64,000 bases of DNA, taken from assembly GCA_963767645.1 (NCBI GenBank), contig CAVYEW010000014.1:372001-436000 (forward strand). Direction: 5' to 3'. The notes beneath the pieces are model-generated. The model searched no databases. It saw only the letters and a program-made list of their open reading frames with translations, and was not told the origin of the DNA. Positions 7,918 to 17,989 of this stretch are shown piece after piece. Made by a program: the position numbers and the translations under genes. How positions within the stretch are numbered: the first letter of the stretch is position 1; each line of letters starts with the position of its first letter. The stretch comes from DATFDN01 sp963767645 (GTDB lineage Bacteria; Pseudomonadota; Alphaproteobacteria; Acetobacterales; Acetobacteraceae).

Positions 7918-8835
7918 TTATCCGCCGCCCCGCGGATGGGCGTTCCGCCACACCCGCATCAGTGCCGCCTCGTCAACGCTGGTGTAGCGCTGCGTGGTCG
8001 AAAGGCTGGCGTGTCCCAGCAGTTCCTGTATGGCGCGCAGATCCGCCCCGGCAGCGAGCAGGTGTGTCGCGAAGGAATGCCGCAGCGCGTGCGGGGTCGC
8101 GTGCTCCGGCAGGCCGGCATGGCGCCGGAAGCGATACAGCGTGCGCTGCGCCACGGTCGCGCTCAGCACGCCCCCGCGCACGCCCACGAACAACGGGCTG
8201 TCCGCCGTCGGGGCGGGATGGTGTCGCAGCCACGCGGCCATCGCGGCGCGCACCGTGGCGAGCACCGGGACGGCCCGCTCCTTGCCGCCCTTGCCGCGCA
8301 CTGTCAGCGTCCCCGTCCCGCCCGGCAGGGGCGCATCGCGCACGGAAAGCCCCAGCGCCTCGCCGATGCGCAGCCCGCACCCATAAAGCAGGGTGAACAG
8401 CGCCACGTCACGTGCCTGCACGAAGCCTGAATCGGACGCCTCGCCGATGTCGCGCGCGACCGCCCGCGCCGCCGCCTCGCTCAGCGCGCGCGGCGCCGGG
8501 CGACGGGCGCGAGGCATGGCAACCAGCCGAATGGCAGGGCAGTCGCAGCCCTGGCGGCGGGCGAGGTAGCGGAAAAAGCTGCGCACCGCCGCCAGCCGGC
8601 GCGCGCGCGTCGCCGCCGACAGCCCATCGGCATGGCGCTCGGCGAGGAAGGCGCGGATGTCGGCCGGACGCAGTGCGCCGAGCGCCGCAAGATCGGGCTC
8701 GGCCCCGAGATGGCGCGTCAGGAAGCCCAGGAAATCGGCGATGTCATGGCCGTACGCCTCCAGGGTCAGAGGCGCGGCGCGGCGCTCCGCCGCAAGCCAG
8801 GCCAGGAATGCCTGCCGCGCCGCCTCCGCGGTCAC
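7918..8835 (-). CDS. xerC: tyrosine recombinase XerC
   Basis: A 305-residue tyrosine recombinase with an N-terminal SAM-like core-binding domain (about 1-95) and a catalytic domain. The active-site set is visible: R156 (GCGLRIGEAL), K182 (RGKGGKE), H249 and R252 (TPHALRHSFATHLL), H275 (LLGHASLSTTQRY) and nucleophile Y284. With XerD it resolves chromosome dimers at dif. It starts at GTG 8835, overlapping the stop of the DUF484 gene by 4 nt (GTGA), and is last in the tal-DUF484-xerC operon. No dif-like site was recognised here. XerD is the main alternative, but length and the DUF484 partner favour XerC. Confidence 0.93.
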   Translation of the reverse strand: MTAEAARQAFLAWLAAERRAAPLTLEAYGHDIADFLGFLTRHLGAEPDLAALGALRPADIRAFLAERHADGLSAATRARRLAAVRSFFRYLARRQGCDCPAIRLVAMPRARRPAPRALSEAAARAVARDIGEASDSGFVQARDVALFTLLYGCGLRIGEALGLSVRDAPLPGGTGTLTVRGKGGKERAVPVLATVRAAMAAWLRHHPAPTADSPLFVGVRGGVLSATVAQRTLYRFRRHAGLPEHATPHALRHSFATHLLAAGADLRAIQELLGHASLSTTQRYTSVDEAALMRVWRNAHPRGGG

Positions 8836-9491
8836 GCGCGATCCGCGGCTCGGCTCAGGGCGGCGCCGATGGCGCGACCGAGAAAGGCCAGTGCGCCGCT
8901 GCCCTGCACCGGATCGAGCGGCGGCGCATCGCGCGAGACCAGTGCGAGCAGCGCCGGCGCGCCATCCCAGGGAACGCGCACCAGCGCATCGTACCGGGCC
9001 AACCGCGCCGCCTCGCCGTGCAGCAGCGCCGCATCCGCAGGGGTCTCGCGGAAGGCCACGTCACGGCCGCCGAGCAGCACGGCGACCGCGCCTTCCGGCA
9101 GCCGGCGCACGCCGGCCGCATCCTCCTCCATGCACAGCGAGGCCGCGTCGAGCGCCAGGATGTCGGGCAGTGCGTGCGCGACGCAATCGGCCACGTCGTG
9201 CGCGCCGATCAATGCCAGCACCGCGCCCTGCACGCGCATCGCCAGGCCGGCGGCGGCGCGGCCGGCCGCCAGCACCCCGTCGGCACGCTCGGCCATCGCC
9301 GCGGCGTGCCGACGCTCGGCGCGCAGCATCGCCATCATGTGGTCGGCCATCGCCTCGCCGTGGACGCGCTGCGGCGGAGCCAGCGCGCGATACAGCTCCG
9401 GCCGTTCCGCGAGGAACCCCGGGCGCGCGCGCAGGAACGCCGCGACCCGGGCGGCATCGGCGTCCTCCGCCTCGCGCTCCGGCAGGATCAT
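8832..9491 (-). CDS. DUF484 family protein
   Basis: A 219-residue cytosolic protein of the DUF484 family, which is typically encoded next to xerC. The N-terminus (VAAFLRARPGFLAERPELYRAL) is the usual short helical cap. A GAF-like regulatory fold follows, with an alanine-rich helical linker (about residues 55-80). Its molecular function is not established in what I know. It lies 10 nt after tal and overlaps xerC by 4 nt, so it is translationally coupled to the recombinase and may modulate it. Confidence 0.85.
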   Translation of the reverse strand: MILPEREAEDADAARVAAFLRARPGFLAERPELYRALAPPQRVHGEAMADHMMAMLRAERRHAAAMAERADGVLAAGRAAAGLAMRVQGAVLALIGAHDVADCVAHALPDILALDAASLCMEEDAAGVRRLPEGAVAVLLGGRDVAFRETPADAALLHGEAARLARYDALVRVPWDGAPALLALVSRDAPPLDPVQGSGALAFLGRAIGAALSRAADRA

Positions 9492-9501
9492 GGCGTGGAG
9501 G

Positions 9502-10158
9502 TCAGACGATGTGCTGGCCGGTCTTGGCCCAGTCGGCGGAGAACGAGGCCAGGCCCTTGTCGGTCAGCGGGTGGTTGAACAACTGGCCCAGCACCGCTGG
9601 GGGCGCCGTGATCACGTGTGCCCCGACCTTCGCCGCCTCCACCACGTGCATCGGGCTGCGCACGCTGGCGACCAGCACCTCCGTCTTGAAGTAGGAGTAC
9701 TGCCGGAAGATGGTCATGATGTCGCGGATCAGGCCTATCCCGTGCTCGCCGATATCGTCCAGGCGCCCGACGAACGGGCTGACGAAGGAGGCGCCGGCCT
9801 TGGCGGCCAGGATCGCCTGGGCGGGCGAGAAGCACAGCGTGACGTTGACCATGGTCCCGTCGTCGGCGAGCTTGCGGCAGGCGCGCAGCCCGCTCGGCGT
9901 CAGCGGCACCTTGATGGTGACGTTGCGCGCGATCTCGCGCAGCACCTGCGCCTCGGCCATCATGCCGTCGAAATCGGTGGCGGCCACCTCGGCGCTCACC
10001 GGGCCGGGGACGATGTCGCAGATCTCGCGGATGATGTCGCGGAACGGCCGGTTCGCCTTGGCGACCAGCGAGGGGTTGGTGGTCACGCCGTCCAGCAGCC
10101 CACTCTCGGCGAGGGACTTGATTTCCGCCACATTGGCGGTATCGACGAAGAACTTCAT
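9502..10158 (-). CDS. tal: transaldolase, short TalC/FSA-like type
   Basis: A 218-residue class I aldolase of the pentose phosphate pathway. It starts MKFFVDTANVAEIK at 10158; an open frame continues upstream but is antisense to priA. D6, the GVTTNPSL motif and Schiff-base Lys K83 (NVTIKVPLT) are present. In FSAVSPFVGRLDD-like strand 6 the protein reads FVSPFVGRLDD: Phe is found in transaldolases where fructose-6-phosphate aldolases have Tyr, so transaldolase activity is more likely. It heads the operon with DUF484 and xerC and is divergent from priA, with only 48 nt between starts. zwf elsewhere in the window fits an active pentose phosphate route. Confidence 0.92.
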   Translation of the reverse strand: MKFFVDTANVAEIKSLAESGLLDGVTTNPSLVAKANRPFRDIIREICDIVPGPVSAEVAATDFDGMMAEAQVLREIARNVTIKVPLTPSGLRACRKLADDGTMVNVTLCFSPAQAILAAKAGASFVSPFVGRLDDIGEHGIGLIRDIMTIFRQYSYFKTEVLVASVRSPMHVVEAAKVGAHVITAPPAVLGQLFNHPLTDKGLASFSADWAKTGQHIV

Positions 10159-10206
10159 GAGACTGATCCAATTCTCGTCTGCGGCGTCTTTGCCCGCGCA
10201 TGGGCG

Positions 10207-12411
10207 ATGCCTGCCCATATAACGCTGGAGGCGGCCGATCGGAAGCGGAGCGGACGCACTCGCGTCCCGGTCCTGCTCCCGTATCCGTTTCCCGGCCCGT
10301 TCGACTACGCGCTGCCCGATGACCTCGACGTGGCTCCGGGCGCCGTCGTGCTGGTGCCGCTGCACGGGCGCGAGGTGGTCGGCGTGGTGTGGGACACGCC
10401 CGGCCCGGCGCCGGCGGCCGAGGCCAAGCTGAAGCCGATCATCGCCGTGCTGGACACCCCGCCCATGCGTCCGGCGCTGCGCCGGCTGGTCGATTGGCTC
10501 GCGGCCTACACCTTGGCTCCGCCGGGCGAGGTGATGGCGATGGCGCTCCGCGTGATCGATCCGGCGCCTCCCCCGGCGCAAGGATGGCGCCGTTCGGGCG
10601 CCGATCCCGTGCGGCTGACCGACGCGCGCAGTCGCGTGCTGTCGGCCCTGGCGGAATCCGAGCCGCGAGCCACCCAGGATTTGGCGCGCGCGGCGGGGGT
10701 CGGCGCGGGCGTCATCCGCGGTATGGCGTCCGCCGGCCTGATCGCGCCCGCGCTCCTGCCCGCTCTTCCCGCCTTCGTCCCGCCTGATCCCGACCGCCAG
10801 GGCGCCGTCCTCTCGGCCGAGCAGAGGATCGCGGCGGACGCTCTGGCGGCTGCAGTCGGCGAACACCGTTTCTCGGTCACGCTGCTCGACGGCGTGACCG
10901 GCTCGGGCAAGACCGAGGTCTATCTGGAGGCGATCGCCGCCGCGCTGCGGGCCGGACGGCAGGCCTTGGCATTGCTGCCGGAAATCGCCCTGTCAGCGCA
11001 ATGGCTCGACCGCTTCGCCGCCCGCTTCGGCGCCGCCCCGGCGGTCTGGCACTCCGACCTTTCCTCCAGGGTGCGCCGCCTGACCTGGCGGGCGGTGGCG
11101 GCGGGGGAGGCGCAAGTTGTGGTCGGCGCCCGCTCGGCGCTGTTCCTGCCCTTCCCCGACCTCGGCCTGATCGTCGTCGACGAGGAGCACGAGACCGCCT
11201 TCAAGCAGGAGGAGGGCGTGGTTTATCATGCCCGCGACATGGCCGTGGTGCGCGCCCGGCTGGAGCAGGCGGCCTCGGTGCTGGTCTCCGCCACCCCCAG
11301 CCTGGAGACGCTGGCCAATGTGGAGGCCGGGCGCTACCGCCGCCTGACCCTGCCGAACCGGCACGGCGGCGCCACGCTGCCCGAGGTCGAGGCGGTCGAT
11401 CTGCGGGAAACGCGGCCCGAGCGCGGCCGCTTCCTCTCGCCCCGGCTGGTCGAGGCGGTGCGCGCCACGCTGGCGCGCGGCGAGCAGGCGATGCTGTTCC
11501 TGAACCGCCGCGGCTACGCGCCGCTGACGCTCTGCCGCTCCTGCGGACATCGGATGCAGTGCCCGAACTGCACCGCCTGGCTGGTCGAGCACCGTGCCCG
11601 CCGCCAGCTGTTATGCCATCATTGCGGGCACGCGATCCCCATTCCCGTGCTGTGCCCGAGCTGCGGCGCGGCGCACAGCCTGACGCCGGTCGGGCCGGGA
11701 GTGGAGCGCGTCACCGAGGAAGCGACGGCGCTGTTTCCCGAAGCGCGCCTTCTGGTGATGGCGAGCGACACGCTGCCCGGTCCGCGCGCGGCCACCGAGG
11801 CGGCGCACGCAGTCGCCTCGCGCGCGGTGGACCTCATCATCGGCACCCAGGTCGTGGCCAAGGGCTGGCACTTCCCGCATCTGACCCTGGTGGGCGTGGT
11901 GGACGCCGATCTCGGGCTGGGCGGCGGCGACCTGCGCGCCGCCGAGCGCACCGTCCAGCTCCTGCACCAAGTCGCCGGCCGGGCGGGCCGTGCCGAGGCG
12001 CCGGGGCGTGTGCTGCTGCAGACCTTCAGTTCCGATCATCCGGTGATCCAGGCGCTGATCTCGGGCGATTTCGAGGGCTTCGTCGCCCGCGAGGCCGCCG
12101 AGCGCCGTCCCGGCCACTGGCCGCCTTATGGAAGGCTCGCTGCGCTGATCGTGAGCGCCAACGACGCGGCATCCGCCGACCAGCTCGCCCGCGCGCTTGG
12201 CCACGCGGCGCCCAGCGGGCCTGGAATTGCCGTGCTCGGGCCGGCGCCCGCGCCGCTGTCGATCCTGCGCGGCCGGCATCGAAGGCGCCTGCTGCTCAAG
12301 ACCCGCCGCGACATCGCCGTCCAGCCGCTGCTGCGCGACTGGCTCGCCCAAGTGCCGGTGCCGCGTGGCAGCCGGGTGGATGTCGATGTGGACCCGGTTT
12401 CATTTCTCTAG
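10207..12411 (+). CDS. priA: primosomal protein N' (replication restart helicase PriA)
   Basis: A 734-residue 3'-5' superfamily 2 helicase that reloads the replisome at stalled forks. The N-terminal 3'-DNA-binding domain begins RVPVLLPYPFPGPFDYALP. Walker A is GVTGSGKTEVY (about 229-239) and the DEAH box is VVDEEHETAFKQ (about 324). Two zinc-binding CxxC clusters lie at about 442-488 (CRSCGHRMQCPNC and CHHCGH...CPSCG). The helicase C-terminal motif includes VDADLGLGGGDLRAAERT. The start at ATG 10207 gives a normal PriA length; the frame is open for more than 1.5 kb upstream, but only because that DNA is antisense to tal, DUF484 and xerC. corA follows 24 nt downstream. Confidence 0.96.
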   Translation: MPAHITLEAADRKRSGRTRVPVLLPYPFPGPFDYALPDDLDVAPGAVVLVPLHGREVVGVVWDTPGPAPAAEAKLKPIIAVLDTPPMRPALRRLVDWLAAYTLAPPGEVMAMALRVIDPAPPPAQGWRRSGADPVRLTDARSRVLSALAESEPRATQDLARAAGVGAGVIRGMASAGLIAPALLPALPAFVPPDPDRQGAVLSAEQRIAADALAAAVGEHRFSVTLLDGVTGSGKTEVYLEAIAAALRAGRQALALLPEIALSAQWLDRFAARFGAAPAVWHSDLSSRVRRLTWRAVAAGEAQVVVGARSALFLPFPDLGLIVVDEEHETAFKQEEGVVYHARDMAVVRARLEQAASVLVSATPSLETLANVEAGRYRRLTLPNRHGGATLPEVEAVDLRETRPERGRFLSPRLVEAVRATLARGEQAMLFLNRRGYAPLTLCRSCGHRMQCPNCTAWLVEHRARRQLLCHHCGHAIPIPVLCPSCGAAHSLTPVGPGVERVTEEATALFPEARLLVMASDTLPGPRAATEAAHAVASRAVDLIIGTQVVAKGWHFPHLTLVGVVDADLGLGGGDLRAAERTVQLLHQVAGRAGRAEAPGRVLLQTFSSDHPVIQALISGDFEGFVAREAAERRPGHWPPYGRLAALIVSANDAASADQLARALGHAAPSGPGIAVLGPAPAPLSILRGRHRRRLLLKTRRDIAVQPLLRDWLAQVPVPRGSRVDVDVDPVSFL

Positions 12412-12435
12412 GTCGGCTCTGGAGCTTTTCCTGCG

Positions 12436-13419
12436 ATGATCCTCGCCAACACGGGCGTCCAGCCGCGCCATCCCTTGCCGCCCAACTCCACGCGAGGACA
12501 TGCCGCGCGCGCGATATGGCTCGATCTCGTCGACGTCACCGAGGAGGAACGCGCGACGGTCGAGCGCCTCACCGGCCTGCGGGTGCCGGCGCGGGCGGAG
12601 TTGTCGGAGATCGAGCGCTCCAGCCGCCTCGCGGCGCAGGACGGCGTCCTCACCCTGAGCACACCGATGATCTCCAGCGCGGACGGGAAGCGGCCCGTTG
12701 TCTCCCCGCTCGGCTTCGTGCTGGCGCGCGACCGGCTGCTGACGATCCGCTACGCGCCGATGCGGTCTTTTGACGCCTACGCAGAACGGCTCTGCGATCT
12801 CGACGCGCACATCTCGCCCGGCCTGGCGGTTTTCGCCGGTTTGCTGGAGGCGATCGTCGACCGTCTGGCGGACGTGCTGGAGGGCGTCGGAACCGAGCTT
12901 GAAAGGCTCTCGCACCAGATCTTTCGCCCCGAGGCCACCGGCCTCCGCCGCGTGCGCCGCGAAAGCGCCGTCCTGCAATCCAGCCTTACCGAAGTCGGTC
13001 GGACCGGGGAGCACGTGTCCGGCCTGCGCGACAGCCTGGTGGGCATCTCCCGTATCGTCGGCTTCGTCATCGAGGTCGCGGCGGACTGGATGACACCTGA
13101 GCTGCAAAGCCGGTTCACCACGCTGCGCCAGGACATCGCCTCGCTGAACGACTACGACGTGCAGATCACGGGAAAGGTGCAATTCCTATTGGACGCGACG
13201 CTCGGCTTCATCAACATCCAGCAGAACAATGTCATCAAGGTACTCACCGTCGCCTCCATCGTCGGCATTCCGCCAACCCTGATCGCCAGCATCTACGGCA
13301 TGAACTTCAAGGGGATGCCGGAGCTGAACTGGGCGTGGGGCTATCCGTATGGCCTGACTGTCATCGCGCTCAGCGCGGTTCTGCCGCTGCTGTGGTTCTG
13401 GCGTCATGGATGGCTTTAG
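12436..13419 (+). CDS. corA: CorA-family magnesium/divalent cation transporter
   Basis: A 327-residue inner-membrane channel. A large cytosolic alpha/beta domain (1-265) is followed by two C-terminal helices. The signature GMN sits at the end of TM1 (IASIYGMNFKGMPELNW, GMN at about 289), followed by TM2 ending in a basic tail (FWRHGWL). Pentamers conduct Mg2+, with possible Co2+ or Ni2+ transport. The next gene begins 88 nt downstream. Confidence 0.93.
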   Translation: MILANTGVQPRHPLPPNSTRGHAARAIWLDLVDVTEEERATVERLTGLRVPARAELSEIERSSRLAAQDGVLTLSTPMISSADGKRPVVSPLGFVLARDRLLTIRYAPMRSFDAYAERLCDLDAHISPGLAVFAGLLEAIVDRLADVLEGVGTELERLSHQIFRPEATGLRRVRRESAVLQSSLTEVGRTGEHVSGLRDSLVGISRIVGFVIEVAADWMTPELQSRFTTLRQDIASLNDYDVQITGKVQFLLDATLGFINIQQNNVIKVLTVASIVGIPPTLIASIYGMNFKGMPELNWAWGYPYGLTVIALSAVLPLLWFWRHGWL

Positions 13420-13507
13420 CCCCAGCTAGGACGCCGGCATTCATCAAGTGAACGACATTTCGGGTCCGAGGCATTGATCGCTGCTATTGCCGCGAAAATC
13501 TTACGGA

Positions 13508-16500
13508 ATGGACTTAGAATTTTGGCAGGATGCACCGGAGTTTTCGCCGTCCGCGTCGGCGGTGGCCGGCTCCCAGCTGACCGACTTCATCCGTCATTGT
13601 GAGGCCGTGAAAGGCGGCGCCTTCGCCGACTACGCCGCATTCGACCGCTTCTCCGTTCAGGAATTCCATACGTTCTGGCGCCTGTTTCTTGGCTGGGCGG
13701 GTATTCCGCACGAAGGCGATATCGGCCCCGTGTGCGTCGGCCAGTCCATCGAGCACGCGCGGTTTTTCCCTGAGCTGCGCCTGAATTACGCTGAGTGTCT
13801 GCTCAGCGGCGACTCCGACCGCCCGGCGGTAACGGCTTGTCACAGCGGTGGACGAAGCGAGCGTCTGAGCGGTGGCGAGCTGCGCGCCAGGGTTGTCCGG
13901 CTGGCGGTCTCGCTCCGCCGGATCGGCGTGCGGTCGGGCGATCGAGTGGTCGCGATAGCCCGCAACAATGTCGAGGTCGTGACCGCCGCACTCGCCGCAG
14001 CGGCGATTGGCGCGACCTTCTCAAGCTGCTCGCCCGACCTCGGCGCATTTGCGATCCTGGCGCGCTTCTCGCCGCTTGCGCCGAGCGTGCTGTTCGGAAA
14101 TCTCCGGGCCGAGCCGTGGGAGCCAGGGATTCCGGTCGCCGCGCGCCTGGCCGAAGTGGCGGAAGGGTTGCCGACGCTGCGCGCAGTGATCGCGCTCGAT
14201 GACGGATCGTTTCCGCCGAGCCTGGCCGCTCCATCGTATCGTTTCGACGAACTGACATCCGGCGGTATCGACCGGGATTTCACCTGGCAGCGGCATCCCT
14301 TCAATCACCCGCTGTTCATCATGTTTTCCTCCGGCACCACGGGCGCTCCGAAATGCATCGTGCATGGCGCCGGCGGAACCCTGCTTGAGCATGTCAAGGA
14401 GCACCGGCTGCATTGCGACCTGAAGGCAGGCGACAGGCTGTTCTTCCAGACGTCGTGCGGCTGGATGATGTGGAACTGGCAGCTCTCGGCGCTCGCTTCC
14501 GGCGCCGAGCTGGTCCTCTATGACGGCCCGATCGAAGGGCCGGAGACGCTGTGGCGCCTAGTCGCCGAGGAGCGCGTCACGGTGTTCGGCACCAGCGCGG
14601 CTTTTCTGCAGTTCTGCGAGGGAGCCGGTTTCTCTCCCGGTCGGCGATTCGAGCTTTCCGCCTTGCGCGCCGTGTTGTCCACCGGATCGATCCTCTACCC
14701 GCGCCAGTACCGACTGGGTCAGGGACCATGTGAAGCCGCTGCCGCTGCAGTCGATCTCGGGCGGGACGGACATCCTTGGCTGCTTCGTCCTGGGCAATCC
14801 CATCCTGCCCGTCCATCGCGGCCAGGCACAGTGCCGCAGCCTCGGCCTCGGCGTGCGGGCGCTGCCCTCGGGTGCAGCTGGCGGCGCCGTTGGTGAACTG
14901 ATCTGCGCCAATCCGTTCCCTTCATGTCCGCTCGGTTTCTATAACGATCCCGACGGCAGGCGCTTCCATGAGGCCTATTTCAGCCAGAATCCGGGCGTGT
15001 GGACGCATGGCGATCTGATCGAGGCCACGCCACAGGGCGGCTGGGTGCTGCATGGCCGCTCGGATGGCGTCATCAACATACGCGGCATTCGCGTCGGTCC
15101 GGCGGAGATCTACGCCGCGCTTCAGGATTTCGACGAGATCGTCGAGTCGATGGCCGTCGAGCAGCAGGCGGAGGATGAGCCCGGCGGTACGCGCCTGGTC
15201 TTGCTGGCGGTGCTCCGCAAGGGAGTTGCCTTGGACGGCGAGCTTGCGAAACGCATCCGCACCCATCTCGCCCGTCGCGGCTCGGCGGCGCTGGTGCCCG
15301 CGGTCATCGCGGACGTGGCGGCGCTGCCGATCACCTTCAGCGGCAAGCGGTCGGAGGCGGCAGCGCGCGACGCGGTGAACGGCCGGCCAGCCCGCAACCG
15401 CGATGCGCTGCAAAATCCGGACTGTCTCGATGCCATCGCCCACCATCCGGCGTTGCGTGCCGATCCGCAGGCGTCCCAGCCCCGAAGGCGGGCCGGCGAT
15501 CCGGTCGCGGACGGCGCGCTGGAACGGGAGCTGCAGAGCATCTGTGAAACGGTGCTGCGGGTCGCTCCGGTCGGCTGGTCCGACGACCTCCTCGAACTGG
15601 GTGCGGATTCGCTGACGATCCTGAACCTGTTCCTGGAGTTGCAGAAATACCTCGGGACCGACGATCTTTCGCTCTCCGCGCTGTTCTCGGCCCGCACGAT
15701 CGAACGCCTGGCGGCATTCGTGCGCGGCGGCCTGGACCGCGAGGCGGCGACGCCACCCGGCCGCGCGATTCCCCGCATCCGCCCGGCGGGTGAGAAGGAC
15801 GTGGAGCAGCTCTGCCAATTCTTGTACGAGGCATTCAAGGCCGACGGCGTTCCCCGCGCGGCCTGGAAGCGCCTCTTCGATTACACCTGGTTCGGCGAGA
15901 AGCCCGATTTCGGGTACATACTCGCGATCGGCAACGAGATCGTCGGCTTTCTCGGGACCGTGTACGCGCGACGGCAGATAGGGAGCCAGACGAACATCGT
16001 CTGCAATCTGTCTTCCTGGTACATACACCCTGAGTATCGCGGATGGGGAACGGCCCTTCTCGCATCCGCCATGCGCGACGAAGGCATGACCTACACCGCC
16101 CTGACGCCGGGTCCGACGTCTCAGCTTGTGTTCAAGGGGCTGCGCCTCGCGCCGCTGATTGAACGCAGGATCGTCATGCCGCCGTTCCTTCACGCCGAGA
16201 CATTGCGAGGGCCGCGCCCGATCATCAGCTTCAAGCCGGCGATCGTGCGCCAGTGGCTCGATGAGCGGCAGCGAGCGATATTCGACGATCATGCCGCATA
16301 CGATTGCCTGCAGTTGATCCTAAGCGCCGGCTCCGAGCGGGCCTATATCGTGGTGAAGCGCCGCGCAATGTCGCTGCGGCGGCTGCACCGGCTGGTACCT
16401 GCAGTGGCGAAGTTTCCGTATTCCGAGATTCTCTATTGCAGCGCGCCGTCCCTCCTTGCGCGCTATCTCGAGCCGGTCAAGCTCCGCATTCTGCACCGGC

Positions 16501-16652
16501 AGCGGACGCTTGCCCTGGTTGCCGACGAGCGCCTGTTTCCGGTGCGGCCGCGCGGCGTTCCCAAACGCGACTACGCGCTGTACCGCTCTCCGCTGCCGGA
16601 GGCCCGCGATCTCGACAGGCTGTACTCGGAGCTTGTCCTGCTTCCGATATGA
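13508..16652 (+). CDS. acetoacetyl-CoA synthetase-like / carrier domain / GNAT fusion (one frameshift)
   Basis: This is one gene read in two frames; removing the extra C near 14711 restores a protein of about 1048 residues. The N-terminal ~640 residues resemble acetoacetyl-CoA synthetase: an early WxDAPEF-type segment, P-loop FSSGTTGAPKCIVHG (about 274), SISGGTDILGCF, a THGDL/HGRSDGVINIRGIRVGPAEIY hinge region, and a C-terminal SGKRSEA with the catalytic Lys. An acyl-carrier domain follows, with phosphopantetheine Ser near 701 in LGADSLTIL. A GNAT acetyltransferase domain is at about 755-900 (motif YRGWGTALL), then a ~150-residue tail I do not recognise. Logic: activate an acyl group, load it on the carrier, transfer it to an amine. 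Bases near the start are less GC-rich than the neighbours. Confidence 0.75.
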
Positions 16653-16711
16653 CCTGCCCGTGACAAGCGCGGGAATGCGCGCGACAGTGGCGGTCCATTG
16701 AACGGACCCGC

Positions 16712-17989
16712 TTGAGCGACATGCGCATCGAGATCATCTGCACCGGCGATGAGGTGCTGACCGGCAAGATCATCAATACGAACTTCAGCTACATGACCCA
16801 GAAGCTGGAGGATGCGGGCCTGTCGGTGGTCTGGGAGACCACCGTGGGCGACGACCGCGCCGACCTGCTCGAGGCGTTCCGTCTGTCCGCTGCACGGGCC
16901 GACGCGGTCATCGTCAATGGCGGGCTCGGCCCGACGGTCGACGATCTCTCCCAGGAAATCGCCGCCGAGGCCGCCGGCGTGACGCTGGTGCTGCACGAGG
17001 CATGGCTTGCGCGCATGGAGGACTTCTTCCACCGGCGCGGGCGGGTGATGTCGCCCAACAACCGCAAGCAGGCCATGCTGCCCGAGACCGCGGAAATGCT
17101 CGATAACCCGATCGGGACCGCGTGCGGCTTCGCCGTCACGATCGGGCGCGCGCGCTTCTTCTTCACGCCGGGCGTGCCGCGCGAGATGCGCCGGATGCTG
17201 GAGGAGCAGGTCATCCCGCGCCTGCTCGCCTTAGGCGGTGCGCCGGGGGTGATCCGGCTGAAGCGGTTCCACACCTACGGGCTCGGCGAATCGCATGTCG
17301 ATCAGTTGCTGCAGGGTGTCGAGGCGCTGGCGCCGGATGGTAGCGTGAAGCTCGGCTTCCGCGCCCATTACCCGCAGATCGAGACCAAGCTGACGGTGCG
17401 CGGCGCCGACGAGGCGGATATCGCGCGCAAGCTCGGCCCGGTGCAGGACGAGGTGCGCCGCCGTCTCGGCACCTTCATCCTGGCGGAAGACGATCAGACG
17501 CTGGAGGGTGTCGTCCTGGCCCGCCTGCGCGCGCAGCAGGCGACGCTGGCCTTGGCCGAAACCTTTACCAGCGGCCAGATCACCGCGCGACTGGCGCATC
17601 TGACCGGCGCAGAGCACGCCTTCCGCCGCGGCATCGTGGCGCGCGCGGTGGCACAGATCGAGGCGGCGGTCGGCCTGCCGCCGACCGGGGGCGCGCTGAC
17701 CGAGGGCCAGGCCGCCGCCATTGCCCGCGCGCTCCGCCTGCAGACCGAGGCGACGCACGCCATGGCCGCGCTGCTCGAGTTGGACGACGAGGCTGCCGAG
17801 GGAATCGATTTCGGCGCCACCATCTGGGTCGCCATCGCCACCGAGTTGGACGAAGCGGTGCGGCGGGCGCGCATCACGGGCGGACGGGACTGGGTGCGTC
17901 TGGGCGCGGTGGAGCTGGCGCTCGACTGTCTGCGGCGACACCTGCATGGGTTGCCGCTGCGCGAGCGGACGGATTTCGAGCGGACGTAG
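16712..17989 (+). CDS. cinA: CinA-family protein (molybdopterin-binding domain plus CinA/PncC C-terminal domain)
   Basis: A 425-residue two-domain protein. The N-terminal MoCF/CinA domain (about 1-170) opens MRIEIICTGDEVLTGKIINTN and carries NGGLGPTVDDLS. The C-terminal domain (about 265-420) corresponds to the NMN deamidase/CinA region (LALAETFTSGQITARLAHLTGAEHAFRRG), although the usual ES..GG motif reads ETFTSG, so activity is uncertain. Start options are TTG 16712 and ATG 16721 (three residues shorter); neither has a strong ribosome site. Family members act in pyridine-nucleotide salvage. The 3' end is convergent with a decayed DNA-repair pair. Confidence 0.88.
   Translation: MSDMRIEIICTGDEVLTGKIINTNFSYMTQKLEDAGLSVVWETTVGDDRADLLEAFRLSAARADAVIVNGGLGPTVDDLSQEIAAEAAGVTLVLHEAWLARMEDFFHRRGRVMSPNNRKQAMLPETAEMLDNPIGTACGFAVTIGRARFFFTPGVPREMRRMLEEQVIPRLLALGGAPGVIRLKRFHTYGLGESHVDQLLQGVEALAPDGSVKLGFRAHYPQIETKLTVRGADEADIARKLGPVQDEVRRRLGTFILAEDDQTLEGVVLARLRAQQATLALAETFTSGQITARLAHLTGAEHAFRRGIVARAVAQIEAAVGLPPTGGALTEGQAAAIARALRLQTEATHAMAALLELDDEAAEGIDFGATIWVAIATELDEAVRRARITGGRDWVRLGAVELALDCLRRHLHGLPLRERTDFERT

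Noticed and set aside
8632..10206. N-terminal extension of priA by more than 500 codons
   Set aside because: The frame is open only because it is antisense to xerC, DUF484 and tal. PriA family sequence begins at the ATG at 10207 and then has normal length.
14711..14711. Programmed frameshifting in the synthetase fusion or rpoC
   Set aside because: No slippery heptamer plus downstream structure is visible at any of the three slip sites, and rpoC is not known to use frameshifting. Single-base sequence errors explain all three.
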